Shown here: positions 1 through 10,295 of the stretch, piece by piece
Position numbering within the stretch: position 1 is the stretch's first letter
Layout: each line of letters begins with the position of its first letter
The notes under the pieces: model-generated
What the model was told of the DNA's origin: nothing
Databases searched by the model: none
Seen by the model: the letters and a program-made list of their open reading frames with translations, nothing else
Assembly (NCBI RefSeq): GCF_026151205.1
Contig: NC_087082.1
Coordinates: forward strand, 2,694,001 to 2,758,000
DNA length: 64,000 bases
Direction: 5' to 3'
Source of the DNA: Bolinopsis microptera
Taxonomy: Eukaryota > Ctenophora > Tentaculata > Lobata > Bolinopsidae
Made by a program: the position numbers and the translations under genes

Positions 1-2
1 AG

Positions 3-3000
3 TTTTTGCTCTCTATAAAACCAATGAGTTGTGAAAAACCCCAAAAAGGGATCAAACCTTCTGCATATAAAGCAAATATGCTGTCTTTTTGTGCCAAAAG
101 AAGTTTTGATGAGTTAAAGTTATTTTTCACCCTAGCAAAAGATAAAGTCACTGAAACATCCACCAGAACTGAAGCGGTGAATTCAATCATGATGTGTGAT
201 GCCATTTGGTTTTATATCTTCAATGCTAAATGTGATGACGCAGTAATTTATGAAATGTTTGTGTCTGAAGTTTTGGATTTATTTTTCCTTCTAGCAAATT
301 ACATGGAGAGTTTTCCATCAAGGAGAAGAGAGATAATTGGACACATTGTTGAGAAAGACTTCATTGTGAACCTGAAGAATGGCCAAGAAAAGGTATCAAA
401 GGGACTCAGATTTGCCAAGCTTGCAGTTACTTTAGAACCAGCTGTCCTGAAGAATGTTATGCCCTTATTGAGCAGTTTGGTCAAGATTGGTGATCCTGAT
501 CTTGCTAGTGGGCTTTATGAGATGCTGTTGAAGGTTGGCAATGTTAGTGACCTTAGTAATTGGCATGATCTTACTCAGATTCCAACTATTGAAGAACTAT
601 TTGGAGACCCTCTTGAAAAAGTATCATATTTGAGACCTGTGTTATTGTCCTCCGGATATGAAAACAGTGATGATTACTTGAATGTATACTACAGACTGTT
701 AAGAGCAGAGTGCTTTTCTGCTATACAAAAAGGTATAGCAGATTTTAAAAGTGGTAAGCTTGATGCAAGAGACATGAACATCTATGATAAAGTGTCTGTG
801 AGAGACATTGATATGGAGTACTCTTCTGTCCTGATATCACTCCAGTTTTCTCTTGAAAAACCAGTACATAATTGGAAAAAGTCAAGGAAGCTAATGTTTG
901 GTAATCTTTTATGCATCACCATCAAGGGAGACTTCTCAGATCCTATTTGGCTTACAGTAGCAGACAGAGATGAAACTATACTTCAAAAATACAATGTGAT
1001 AGGAGCACAACTTATTTCATTTGATGGTTCTGATACTGATGCAGCCAATAAAATAAGAAACCTGATGTTGCATTCTGGTAAAATGATAATGGCAGAAAGT
1101 CCTACTTATTTCCAATCATTTAAGCATGTTTTGACAAGTCTTAAAAACTCTGAAATAAGTAAATTTTGTATTGTTGACGAGATAGTTCATGGCAGTTATT
1201 ACAAATCTTTAAATTTCCACTCTCTGATTAATCCGTACTTGAGCAATGTAGGTTACGAAGAGCTGGAAGAAAACCAAAAGAAGGCTTTTTTACATGCATT
1301 ACAGAGCACATTAGGGATAATACAAGGCCCTCCAGGAACTGGAAAAACACTTGTTGGTGCAAAACTTGCACAAATGTTCCTTTGTTTACGAGATGGTGGA
1401 AAATTAAATAATCTCTTAGAAGTTAATAGTCGTTATGCTGGCTCTTCTGTTGATTCTTCTATTGATTATTCTACTGATTCTTCTACTGATTCTTCTACTG
1501 AATATGATGAGCTTAAAAGATCAGAATTGTTAGAAGAGAACCCACCCATTTTGATACTGACATACAAAAATCATGCTCTGGATGAATTCTTGAAACACTG
1601 CACTGAATTCTGTAACAAAGAATATATTACCCGGATTGGAAGTCAATCAAAAGAAGACATACTTAAAGATTGCTTACTCCACAATAAGATGAAAAGCTGG
1701 AAAATGAGAAGAGTGCCAACAGGTTCTGTGATTTCAGAGATCAAGGATTTATTTTTTGAACTTTCTTCTTTATTGTCTGAGCTAGAAATAACGAAAGTCT
1801 TCACAATTGAAAGTTTTATTAGCCGTTTGAATCTCGAACAACTCAAAGATTTTATAGACAATGCTATAAAGACTCCCTGGGAATATCCCCCTCAATCAGT
1901 GAATGTGAATGCAAAAGCAACACAGGCAATGCTGTCATATTTTACCGATTGGAAGGAAGAAGATGACTTCAAAGAGATTATTTTGCAATTAGTTTCTCAA
2001 CCATTTTTATACTCCAATCAAACTCTGGACATGGAGGAAAGGACAGAAATAATTATTGCTCAAAAAGTTAAGGATGCTTACGAAAATCACTGGCTACCCA
2101 ATAAGCAACTGTTAAAATCTTTGACTCAACTCCAGCAAAGTGGTGCTGCATTTTTTAATACATGCCAGATCGATAGCAGCGAAGATGAGGACGACTTTGA
2201 TGACCTTGAAGATGATACTTTTGGGGAAGATGATCTTGACGAAGATTACATTAATGAGCAGTTAATTATGAGATTTTCTGGTTTTGATGAAGATGAAACT
2301 AGATATTTTAGATCTACTAAGGATATCAAGTCAGCCAAGATGACTAAATTAGAAGCACGAATTAGGAGCAAGAGAAATATGGCTCAAGATATAAACAACA
2401 CAAGCATATTTTGCTTATCAGACTTTCCACCAAGTTGTGCTGTAAGCCAAGCCATTCTTAAAAAGAATAATCTATGGACTCTTTCAGCCATTGACAAATA
2501 TAAATTTATGTATAGTTTTTTGCAGTCTGGCTGCAATGAGCTGATGGATAAGATGAATGATTTGTTAGAAGAGATCAATATATTGCAAAAACAAAAAGAA
2601 ATGATTGACCACAAAAATAAATTGCAAGTTCTGAAGACTCAAAAAATTGTTGGAGCAACAATCATTGGAGCTTCTATCCAATTATCAATGATTAAAAAGT
2701 TGGCACCGAAAGTTATCCTCGTAGAAGAAGCTGCAGAGGTTTTAGAGTCATGTTTAGTTGCTGTTTTGAGCAAAAGCGTCCAAAAGCTAGTTCTCATTGG
2801 TGACCATAAGCAATTGAAGCCAAAGGTTGATACATACCATCTTAGGAGGGAATATAACTTTCACATTTCTATGATGGAGAGGCTGATAAAAATAGGATAT
2901 CCGTACGAAAAGTTACTGAGACAGGGACGTATGAGACCAGAGTTCTCTTGTATGCTGAAAGACATTTACCCAGAATACCAGGATTTCCCAGGGCTAGAGG

Positions 3001-5522
3001 CAGAAAGAAAGATTATAACGTGCTTACCTCATTCCATGTTTTTCTGGTCGCATCAGTTTCCTGAAAACAAAGATCGTTCAGTTAAAAACTTGGGCGAAGC
3101 CAACATGGTTGTAGCACTGGCTTTATTCTTCGTTGCCAGTGGCGTGAAGGAGGCTGATTTGACCATACTTTGTGCTTACATGGGACAAGTTCAACTTGTA
3201 AGGAAGCTTTATCGTGAGATGACCCTTTTGGAGCCACCCCGAGATATAACAAAGCAAACCACGGAAAAACAACTCATCGACATACGAACAATTGATGAGT
3301 ATCAAGGTGATGAAAATAATTTTGTGATTGTTTCATTGACTAGATCGAACCTCCATGGGAAGATCGGGTTCCTCGAAGAAATCGAGCGGCGTTGTGTAGC
3401 ACAATCTAGAGCAAAGTGTGGATTGTATTTCGTAGGAAATGGTAAGATGTTCACAAAAAGCAAAACATGGAAACCAATCATGGATACTATGGATGGGCAG
3501 AACCTCATCAGTAATAGGCTTCCTGTTACATGTTATAGGCATCCTGATAAAATTTATAATGTTTATCAGAAAGACGATATAGCTAAGAAGGAAACTGTGG
3601 ATAATTCCCAGTTGATGTACTTTGTTCACAATAAAAACAACTGGTGTAAGGTTATCTGCAATTCCTCCTTTCCCTGTGAAATTGAAGCTCATCGTTGCAA
3701 GAAACTGTGCACTCCACGACATGATGATACAAAGTGTAAAACCCCGGTTAAATTCACCTTTCTAGTTTGTCAACACACAACTTCAAAGCTTTGTTATGTA
3801 AGTGAAGAAGATATGAAGTGTGAAACCAAGATGTTGGTCAAGTTACCTGATTGCGGACACGAAAGAGATGTTGAGTGTCATACTTGGTCCTTTAAAAAGA
3901 ATCTAATCATCTGTACTGAGATTTGTTCTAAGTCCTACGACTGTCCATTTCAGCATAAATGCTCGAAGGTTTGTGGAAGATATCATCAGCATTTTGAAGG
4001 GGATTGCCCCGAACAAATCGAGTTTAAATTTCCCAAATGCAACCACACTGCTCATATTAAAAAGGTGTGTGGCAAACCTGTGCCAGATATAAAATGCAAG
4101 TTCCAGCTCAAATACAAGAGCATCCAGTGTGGTCATGAACAGATCCGAAAATGCTCAGAAGAAGAGGAATGTAAACTTACATGCAACAAACTAAGACCTG
4201 ATTGTGGTCATCCATGTACAAACATATGCAGTAAACCTTGCCTTGAAGTAGACTGCAAAATTTGCACAGAGCAGTATCAAAAGTCTATTGATGCTGCCAA
4301 AAAACTTGCTGAGGAGCAGTTGAAAATATGCAAACTGAATGAAGCTGATCCAGACTTCTTTGAACTGTTGCCTCTTTCCTCTGATGCAATGGTAAGTTTA
4401 GCTGGTGTAAAAGAAAAATGTGATTTGTTCTTAAGTCTGTATTCTACTTCGAAAGTTAAGGACATAATTGGTGTGTGGAAAATGAAATGTCCTCACAACA
4501 CATCCTCCTTTTGGGAATATGCTTCTAAATCTAATGGTATAGTGAAAGAGGACTTGTACAAATTGACTTCAGGTTTTCTCGACACTACCACCATTCAAAG
4601 TAAGGAGGATATGTTTGCCCACCTGATTGTACAGTCGTCAATTAACTGTTTTGAGTTTGTGAAATATGCAGGGAGTAGAATGGCATCACTTCGGGGAAAC
4701 GAATATACTTTGGTTGTTACAGAAGTGTTGCTAGGCGATAGTGTAGATAATGAAAAGTTGACAAAAGATAAGGTGAAAAGATCTAGAGATGCAGTGACTC
4801 GATTCCTAAAAAAGGAGAAAAAAGATTCAGTGATAACAAAAAGCACAAATGCACCATCAATTTACTCAGTGTACGAGAACAGTCAGATACACTTGAAGTA
4901 CATTGTACATTTTGTAACAGAAAAACTGGTTGCAAACAAAGAACTGATTTTGCAGGATGCTTTGAAAAATCTACCAGAAGGTGAAACAGTAATGAGCCTA
5001 TCTGGCATTGACCTACGTGATGTAAGTAATCCATTGATAGAAATGGTCCAAAAAGCAATTTCATTGTATAGAGGGCATTATTCACTACGAGATTCCTATG
5101 CAAAATCAAGGCAACCTCTCAAAGAAATCAAAGAAGTTGGTTTAGTTGTAAATCACCAGGCCAATCAAGCATACGAGAAAAAGCTTAAAGAATTGAAAGA
5201 AAAGCGAAAAGGAGGACACAAACTCGTGGAAGTATTTGCATATCATGCCACTAAGCCTGAGAATATTGATAGCATCATCAGAGCCAATCTTGATCCTGGG
5301 AGAGCTGGAAGTGCACATGGAACAGCACACGGTAATGGCTGCTACTTTTCAGAACATCCCGAGTTTAGTTTCAATTATGGGCAAGCAACTATGCTTATCT
5401 TTAAACTCATTCTCATCGAAGGTCAGTATAAGAAAGTACAGCCAGATGGAAAGGGATTTTGTCAGCAACTTGTGTTAAATGATGCATCATTGTTCAAACC
5501 CCAGTTTGTATTGCGTTTTTAG
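3..5522 (+). CDS. ZNFX1-like helicase / NFX1 zinc finger / PARP fusion protein, copy 1 (5' partial)
   Basis: The coding frame is open from base 3 (1839 codons in the window), so the 5' end lies off the left edge. By alignment with copy 3 about 70 residues of this exon plus upstream exons are missing. Order of domains seen: N-terminal helical region (to about residue 420); SF1 helicase with Walker A GPPGTGKT (about residue 442), motif II VEEAAE (about 907), motif III IGDHKQLKP, motif V-like DEYQGDE and motif VI QSRAK; Cys/His-rich NFX1-type zinc fingers (about 1217-1423); a linker; and a C-terminal PARP fold (about 1741-1839) with YHATK, HGTAHGNGCYFSEHPEF and a final LVLND...FVL strand. Vertebrate ZNFX1 (known) has the helicase and NFX1 fingers but no PARP domain, so this is a fusion. 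At the place of the PARP1 catalytic Glu this copy has Gln (hand alignment). It probably acts in cytoplasmic RNA surveillance or antiviral defence (inference). The whole visible part is one exon. Confidence 0.93.
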   Translation, partial: FLLSIKPMSCEKPQKGIKPSAYKANMLSFCAKRSFDELKLFFTLAKDKVTETSTRTEAVNSIMMCDAIWFYIFNAKCDDAVIYEMFVSEVLDLFFLLANYMESFPSRRREIIGHIVEKDFIVNLKNGQEKVSKGLRFAKLAVTLEPAVLKNVMPLLSSLVKIGDPDLASGLYEMLLKVGNVSDLSNWHDLTQIPTIEELFGDPLEKVSYLRPVLLSSGYENSDDYLNVYYRLLRAECFSAIQKGIADFKSGKLDARDMNIYDKVSVRDIDMEYSSVLISLQFSLEKPVHNWKKSRKLMFGNLLCITIKGDFSDPIWLTVADRDETILQKYNVIGAQLISFDGSDTDAANKIRNLMLHSGKMIMAESPTYFQSFKHVLTSLKNSEISKFCIVDEIVHGSYYKSLNFHSLINPYLSNVGYEELEENQKKAFLHALQSTLGIIQGPPGTGKTLVGAKLAQMFLCLRDGGKLNNLLEVNSRYAGSSVDSSIDYSTDSSTDSSTEYDELKRSELLEENPPILILTYKNHALDEFLKHCTEFCNKEYITRIGSQSKEDILKDCLLHNKMKSWKMRRVPTGSVISEIKDLFFELSSLLSELEITKVFTIESFISRLNLEQLKDFIDNAIKTPWEYPPQSVNVNAKATQAMLSYFTDWKEEDDFKEIILQLVSQPFLYSNQTLDMEERTEIIIAQKVKDAYENHWLPNKQLLKSLTQLQQSGAAFFNTCQIDSSEDEDDFDDLEDDTFGEDDLDEDYINEQLIMRFSGFDEDETRYFRSTKDIKSAKMTKLEARIRSKRNMAQDINNTSIFCLSDFPPSCAVSQAILKKNNLWTLSAIDKYKFMYSFLQSGCNELMDKMNDLLEEINILQKQKEMIDHKNKLQVLKTQKIVGATIIGASIQLSMIKKLAPKVILVEEAAEVLESCLVAVLSKSVQKLVLIGDHKQLKPKVDTYHLRREYNFHISMMERLIKIGYPYEKLLRQGRMRPEFSCMLKDIYPEYQDFPGLEAERKIITCLPHSMFFWSHQFPENKDRSVKNLGEANMVVALALFFVASGVKEADLTILCAYMGQVQLVRKLYREMTLLEPPRDITKQTTEKQLIDIRTIDEYQGDENNFVIVSLTRSNLHGKIGFLEEIERRCVAQSRAKCGLYFVGNGKMFTKSKTWKPIMDTMDGQNLISNRLPVTCYRHPDKIYNVYQKDDIAKKETVDNSQLMYFVHNKNNWCKVICNSSFPCEIEAHRCKKLCTPRHDDTKCKTPVKFTFLVCQHTTSKLCYVSEEDMKCETKMLVKLPDCGHERDVECHTWSFKKNLIICTEICSKSYDCPFQHKCSKVCGRYHQHFEGDCPEQIEFKFPKCNHTAHIKKVCGKPVPDIKCKFQLKYKSIQCGHEQIRKCSEEEECKLTCNKLRPDCGHPCTNICSKPCLEVDCKICTEQYQKSIDAAKKLAEEQLKICKLNEADPDFFELLPLSSDAMVSLAGVKEKCDLFLSLYSTSKVKDIIGVWKMKCPHNTSSFWEYASKSNGIVKEDLYKLTSGFLDTTTIQSKEDMFAHLIVQSSINCFEFVKYAGSRMASLRGNEYTLVVTEVLLGDSVDNEKLTKDKVKRSRDAVTRFLKKEKKDSVITKSTNAPSIYSVYENSQIHLKYIVHFVTEKLVANKELILQDALKNLPEGETVMSLSGIDLRDVSNPLIEMVQKAISLYRGHYSLRDSYAKSRQPLKEIKEVGLVVNHQANQAYEKKLKELKEKRKGGHKLVEVFAYHATKPENIDSIIRANLDPGRAGSAHGTAHGNGCYFSEHPEFSFNYGQATMLIFKLILIEGQYKKVQPDGKGFCQQLVLNDASLFKPQFVLRF

Positions 5523-6266
5523 TGATTAGTGATTTGAACAACAGTTTACACTTTACAACATTGTTTCATGTTTGGTACGTCCAGAATTTCTGGAAATTGA
5601 GGAAATGATTAAATTAAAATTGGTATTATTCCCATCAAAACTGGTTGAGGCATGGATTTTTTCGTTTGCTTAATTTCGTTTTTAATCGGCCCATTGGCAT
5701 TCATTTAGATAAATTATCTTGTTTAAATAATTTTTCAGTTTTTTTGAAAAGCTGTACAAAATTTTATTATATGTTGGTATGACGAATTATTATTATATGT
5801 TGGAAATTTGTATCATGTATTTAATATATTCTGATAACAATCTAAATCCTGATTTTCTTAAAGATCATATTAAATAATTAAATTCAAGATGAATTCCATT
5901 TAAATTATTATATTAGTAATTAATCATCTTCATGCTGTCAGCTGTATTCAGAGATAACTGTTTAATAGTCTTGACTACTGATAAGGAGATGGCATACCTA
6001 GTAAATATTCCCTCATGAAATTCTAGCTCTTTTTTTGGTTTGCTTGGTTTCCTTTTGAAGAAAACATAAAAAACGACATATATTCTTATCGCCACTCACA
6101 GCAGTAGTCTTGATCCAAAATTTCAACTCTTTTGTAACCAAAAATTAGCAGTAAATATGTGGTTTACTGTACCAATGTCCAATATGAACAACTGCTGATC
6201 AATTTTATCTACAAATCGTGTTACCGTAACAATTTTTACTTGATTAGCATGCATTTTTTTAGATAT

Positions 6267-6268
<2 letters not shown>
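5523..6268. other. Intergenic, 3' flank of copy 1
   Basis: AT-rich sequence after the stop codon of copy 1. I see no convincing open frame and no clear consensus AATAAA directly downstream; weak ATTAAA-like hexamers occur. It ends at the poly-G terminus of a transposon. Confidence 0.6.
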
Positions 6269-6317
<49 letters not shown>

Positions 6318-8861
6318 CAACCTCATTTTACCTCATGAGGCCAGCCAAAAAAGGCAAAATTGGGATGAGGTAAAATGAGGTAAAATGAGGTAAATAAATC
6401 TAGTTTTCTAAGCCTTTTTTTAGAGACAAAAAAGGTTTATTCGAAGTCATTATACTATAATTCGAGGCTGTGCATGGTCTCCCATGATATTTAATGGTTT
6501 ATTAGGGGTGATGTGGTCCCTGGGAAGGGGCATTCCCAGTTTAACCTACTTACTCTCAAAACTTGGGGTAAATAAAACTTCGCATTATAATTATTATTTA
6601 TGAAAAGAAAATTGAACATTTCAATTTCCATGATCCATTAGGAAATTGTTAATAGCACTTGCTAAGTTTTGTAAAGGAATTAGCAATAACTTTAGTGTCA
6701 CTTTGGCAGTTGCCAATTTATGGGGATATTTCCGCATTGCATGACATGGACCATTTAAATAATATCTTAGTTTGATATTGCGATTATCGAGTCACTCTGA
6801 AACAAATTGTGTCTAACTAGACCAAATGTAAACAACAGTTGTGCATGGAACTGGATTGGATATCTACATGAATTTAGTCGAAATTGCATAGTGAAAGGTC
6901 ATTTCATAATAAATTACTCATATAAACTCATACTTCATACTATTCTAAGTTCTTATGTACATGTTCAATGTTTCGCTGTAGAATAAAGGGCGGTTCAGAA
7001 AACCACCTTTCGTTGAAATAATTAGATATCACCTCTAATTATATTAGTTGCTCTATAGGGTCGGGAACAACCAAAAAAATTTTTGTGTCTCTAAGGTTTC
7101 GTATAATACTGACTTGGGCCACGCCCATATTTTTCACCAATTTTTAACAGGTAAAATTCTCTAAATCGTCAATTTAGTCACGAAGGAGTATGGAAGGAGT
7201 TCTAAATGTGTGCTCCTCTAATAGAAACAGTAGGAAATGGTTAACTTTAGTCGAGGTTTCAGGTCTCTACAATGTCGGGAAGTTCCTGCAGGAATTTGCG
7301 CATTGCGCTGAAGCGCAAGATTCACAGCACCAAAAGCGAAGGTCGTAGAGACATGAGACCTTGACTAAAGTTAACCATTTCATACCATTTCTATAAGAGT
7401 ATGCCACTTTCAGAGTCCTGAACACACTCCTACAGCTCTTAATCGTCAATTATATGAATTTTACCTGTTAAAATATATCATCTTTAACTGATATCAATTT
7501 AGTTTAACACTGTTAATTTTTTTTAAAAACATAATACTTCACACCAAACTAACGCACAATATGATAGTATAAAAAAGGAAGGTTTTCCTTGGATTCCAAA
7601 TTCAACTTTGATTATATCCTGGCACTGATTATCATTTCTCGATTGTTCTCCATTTTCCAATGCAGTCAGCAAGTTCCAATTAAGGTAGACTAGGTTTTCG
7701 AATCTTCATATTATGTTCAGAAGCAGGCCAGAAGGGGTTGTTACCAGAGGAATATCTTCTTGGAACAAGGGAATTAATGAGGTCTTCATTTATAACTCGT
7801 CAGTGACAGTCCGGACAGGATGAGCATTGACGAGATCCACTGATTACTTCATAGCTCGTCATTGATAGGATCAGTATTAAATGAGGTCGAATGATTACTT
7901 CATAGCTCGTCACTAACTGTATCAGCATAACATGACTAACAACTAACGAGGTCCAGTGATCTCTTGCTGATACGTCAAGACAAGACCAGTAAATAGCTAA
8001 AAATATCGAAAAAAATGAGCTTAGAAATTACAGAGTACAAATGCCTTCTTCACAACTAACTCTTCGGCCTCATCTTTTTAAATCACTCATTCCCTCTGAA
8101 ACAAGATAATGCTTAGGACTAGGAGGAACTTAGTTAAATTCTTTTATGATTCAGTAAGAGGAAAATTCCTTAGTAAGCTAACATTCTTTTGTAGGATGTT
8201 ACCACTTATCATATCTGTTATCCAGCATAATCCCACAACTAGACCCTCTTATTCTTGAGTCTTGACAATGACAGTAGCAATGTACACTATTTTGATGCTC
8301 GGTCCAGGTCTCCAAGAAAACCTTCCTTTTTATATTCTCATATTGTGTGTTAATTTGGTGTGAAGTATTATTTTCTTTTTTAAAAGTAACAGTGTTAAAC
8401 TAAAATGATATCAGTAAAAGATGATATATTTTAACAGGTAAAAATCATATAATTGACGATTAAGAGATATGGGAGTGTGTTCAGGACTCTGAAAGTGGCA
8501 TACTCTTATAGTAATGGTATGAAATGGTTAACTTTAGTCAAGGTCTCATGTCTCTACGACCTTCGCTTTTGGCGCTGTGAATCTTGCGCTTCAGCGCAAT
8601 GCGCAAATTCCTGCAGGAACTTCCCGACATTGTAAAGACCTGAAACCTCGACTAAAGTTAACCATTTCTTACTGTTTATATTAGAGGAACACACATTTAG
8701 AACTCCTTCCATACTCCTTCGTGACTAAATTGACGATTTAGAGAATTTTACCTGTTAAAATTTTTGCCGAGATTTACCTCATTTTACCTCATGAGGCCAG
8801 CCAAAAAAGGCAAAATTGGGATGAGGTAAAATGAGGTAAAATGAGGTTGACCCCCCCCCCC
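6269..8861. mobile_element. Non-autonomous inverted-repeat element with poly-G/poly-C ends, 6-bp TSD ATATTT
   Basis: The left end is a run of 48 G followed by TCAACCTCATTTTACCTC; the right end is the reverse complement, GAGGTTGACC, ending in 11 C. The same 6-bp ATATTT lies directly outside both ends (6263-6268 and 8862-8867), as expected of a target-site duplication. Each terminus also carries one copy of an approximately 90-bp unit that is itself a hairpin (CCTCATTTTACCTCATGAGG ... GATGAGGTAAAATGAGG), present in the same orientation at both ends. No transposase frame is visible. The superfamily is not determined; IS3EU, Dada and Polinton are known to make about 6-bp duplications. The architecture matches the element at 40664-42750. 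Confidence 0.8.
7135..8770. repeat. Long inverted repeat (fold-back) inside the 6269-8861 element
   Basis: Arms of about 450 bp at roughly 7135-7590 and 8310-8770 are inverted copies with high identity. Both outer ends carry TTTTAACAGGTAAAATTC or its complement, and the inner ends carry the ACCTTCC/GGAAGGTTTTC stretch. About 720 bp of unrelated sequence lies between the arms. It looks like a second fold-back element inserted in, or carried by, the poly-G element. Identical 60-codon open frames read from the two arms are a by-product of the symmetry. Confidence 0.75.
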
Positions 8862-9084
8862 ATATTTAGATATTCCAATTTTACAACATTTAATGATACA
8901 TGTTTTTTTAATAACAACGTTTTATATAATTTTGTTTAAATTGCTTCGTTTGTCATAAATTCACACCTAAATTCAAAACACGTTACAGAAATAGGTGAAC
9001 TGTGAAGCACTTTAGGAAATATTATATTATTGTACCATAACTCAATAACAGTATTGATACATAGATAATTTAAGGGATCATTAA

Positions 9085-9809
9085 GGGGGCAGGGGGGGGT
9101 CTTCATGGAAATTTTCTCAAAATCGACTTTTTCGTTGTTTCTGATAGATGGGAGTTATATCTATCAGATGCTTTTAATTCGATAGAAAAATATTGTTCCT
9201 AGCCGAAATTATCGCCGGTAAAAGGTCAGTGCTTGTGTGTAATTGTATTGCGCGAGCGATTTTTGATCGCGTGTCCTGAAAATCGAGTCTAAAAATCTAT
9301 CTTCTCCTACATTTTTTGAGCAATCACCCTCAAACTTTCAGGATATGTTCTAGTGATCATTTAGAAGAGATTATCCGGGCAAAATTTTGAGATAGGCTTT
9401 TAAACATTTTTTATTCGATTTTAAAAATCTTGGACCTCGAAAAATCGTCAAAAAACCAGGTCCAAGATTTTCAAAATCGAATAAAAAATGTTTAAAAGCC
9501 TATCTCAAAATTTTGCCCGGACAATCTCTTCTAAATGATCACTAGAACATATCCTGAAAGTTTGAGGGTGATTGCTCAAAAAATGTAGGAGGAGATAGAT
9601 TTTTAGACTCGATTTTCAGGGCACGCGATCAAAAATCGCTCGCGCAATACAATTACACACAAGCGCTGACCTTCTACCGGCGATAATTTCTGATAGGAGC
9701 AATATTTTTCTATCGGATTAAAAGCATCTGATAGATATCACTCCCATCTATCAGAAACAACTAAAAAGTCGATTTTGAGAAAATTTCCATGAAGACCCCC
9801 CCTGCCCCC
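9085..9809. mobile_element. 725-bp near-perfect palindromic fold-back MITE with TTAA target site
   Basis: The left end GGGGGCAGGGG...TCTTCATGGAAATTTTC is mirrored at the right by GAAAATTTCCATGAAGA...CCCCTGCCCCC. The two halves, about 9085-9445 and 9455-9809, are almost perfect inverted copies around a centre near 9450. TTAA flanks both sides (9081-9084 and 9810-9813), the target site known for piggyBac and Kolobok transposons. No coding frame. It ends about 170 bp upstream of the first coding exon of helicase copy 2, so it may lie in that gene's promoter region (inference). Confidence 0.85.
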
Positions 9810-10295
9810 TTAACATGTTATTACGTAAGGTCATCTAGGGAGCAGGAGATTTGGAAAAGCTGTAATTTCCAAAAAATAGTCGTGATTTAACTGAAGTTAT
9901 AATATATAATCGTGAAAAATCTCTAACAAACTAACACAAAATATTATCTATGTCAGTATGTTATATAGCTCAAATGGATGGCTGATTCACTTGTTAACGA
10001 TGATTCTATCTCGGACGACCGACCATCAAGACCTCGAAGACGACCAAGATTAAAACCCCATGATATCCCACATTCCAATCCACAGGTGAATAATCAATCT
10101 TCACCAAATATGTCTTTAAGTCCACTCTTCAAAGGACCTAATATCTCTCTATTTGGAGACGGATGATATCATATTACTTTCAGATATTATTATACATTTG
10201 AATAATGATGATACCTCTAAAGTTGTCTGATTAGAAAGGCACTGTGAATCATAATTTAATAGCATTCTCAAACTAAAACCACAATTTTATCTCAG

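Noticed and set aside
7267-8635. Two nearly identical 60-codon frames at 7267-7449 (minus) and 8453-8635 (plus)
   Set aside because: They are the same sequence read from the two arms of an inverted repeat, with no support as a gene.
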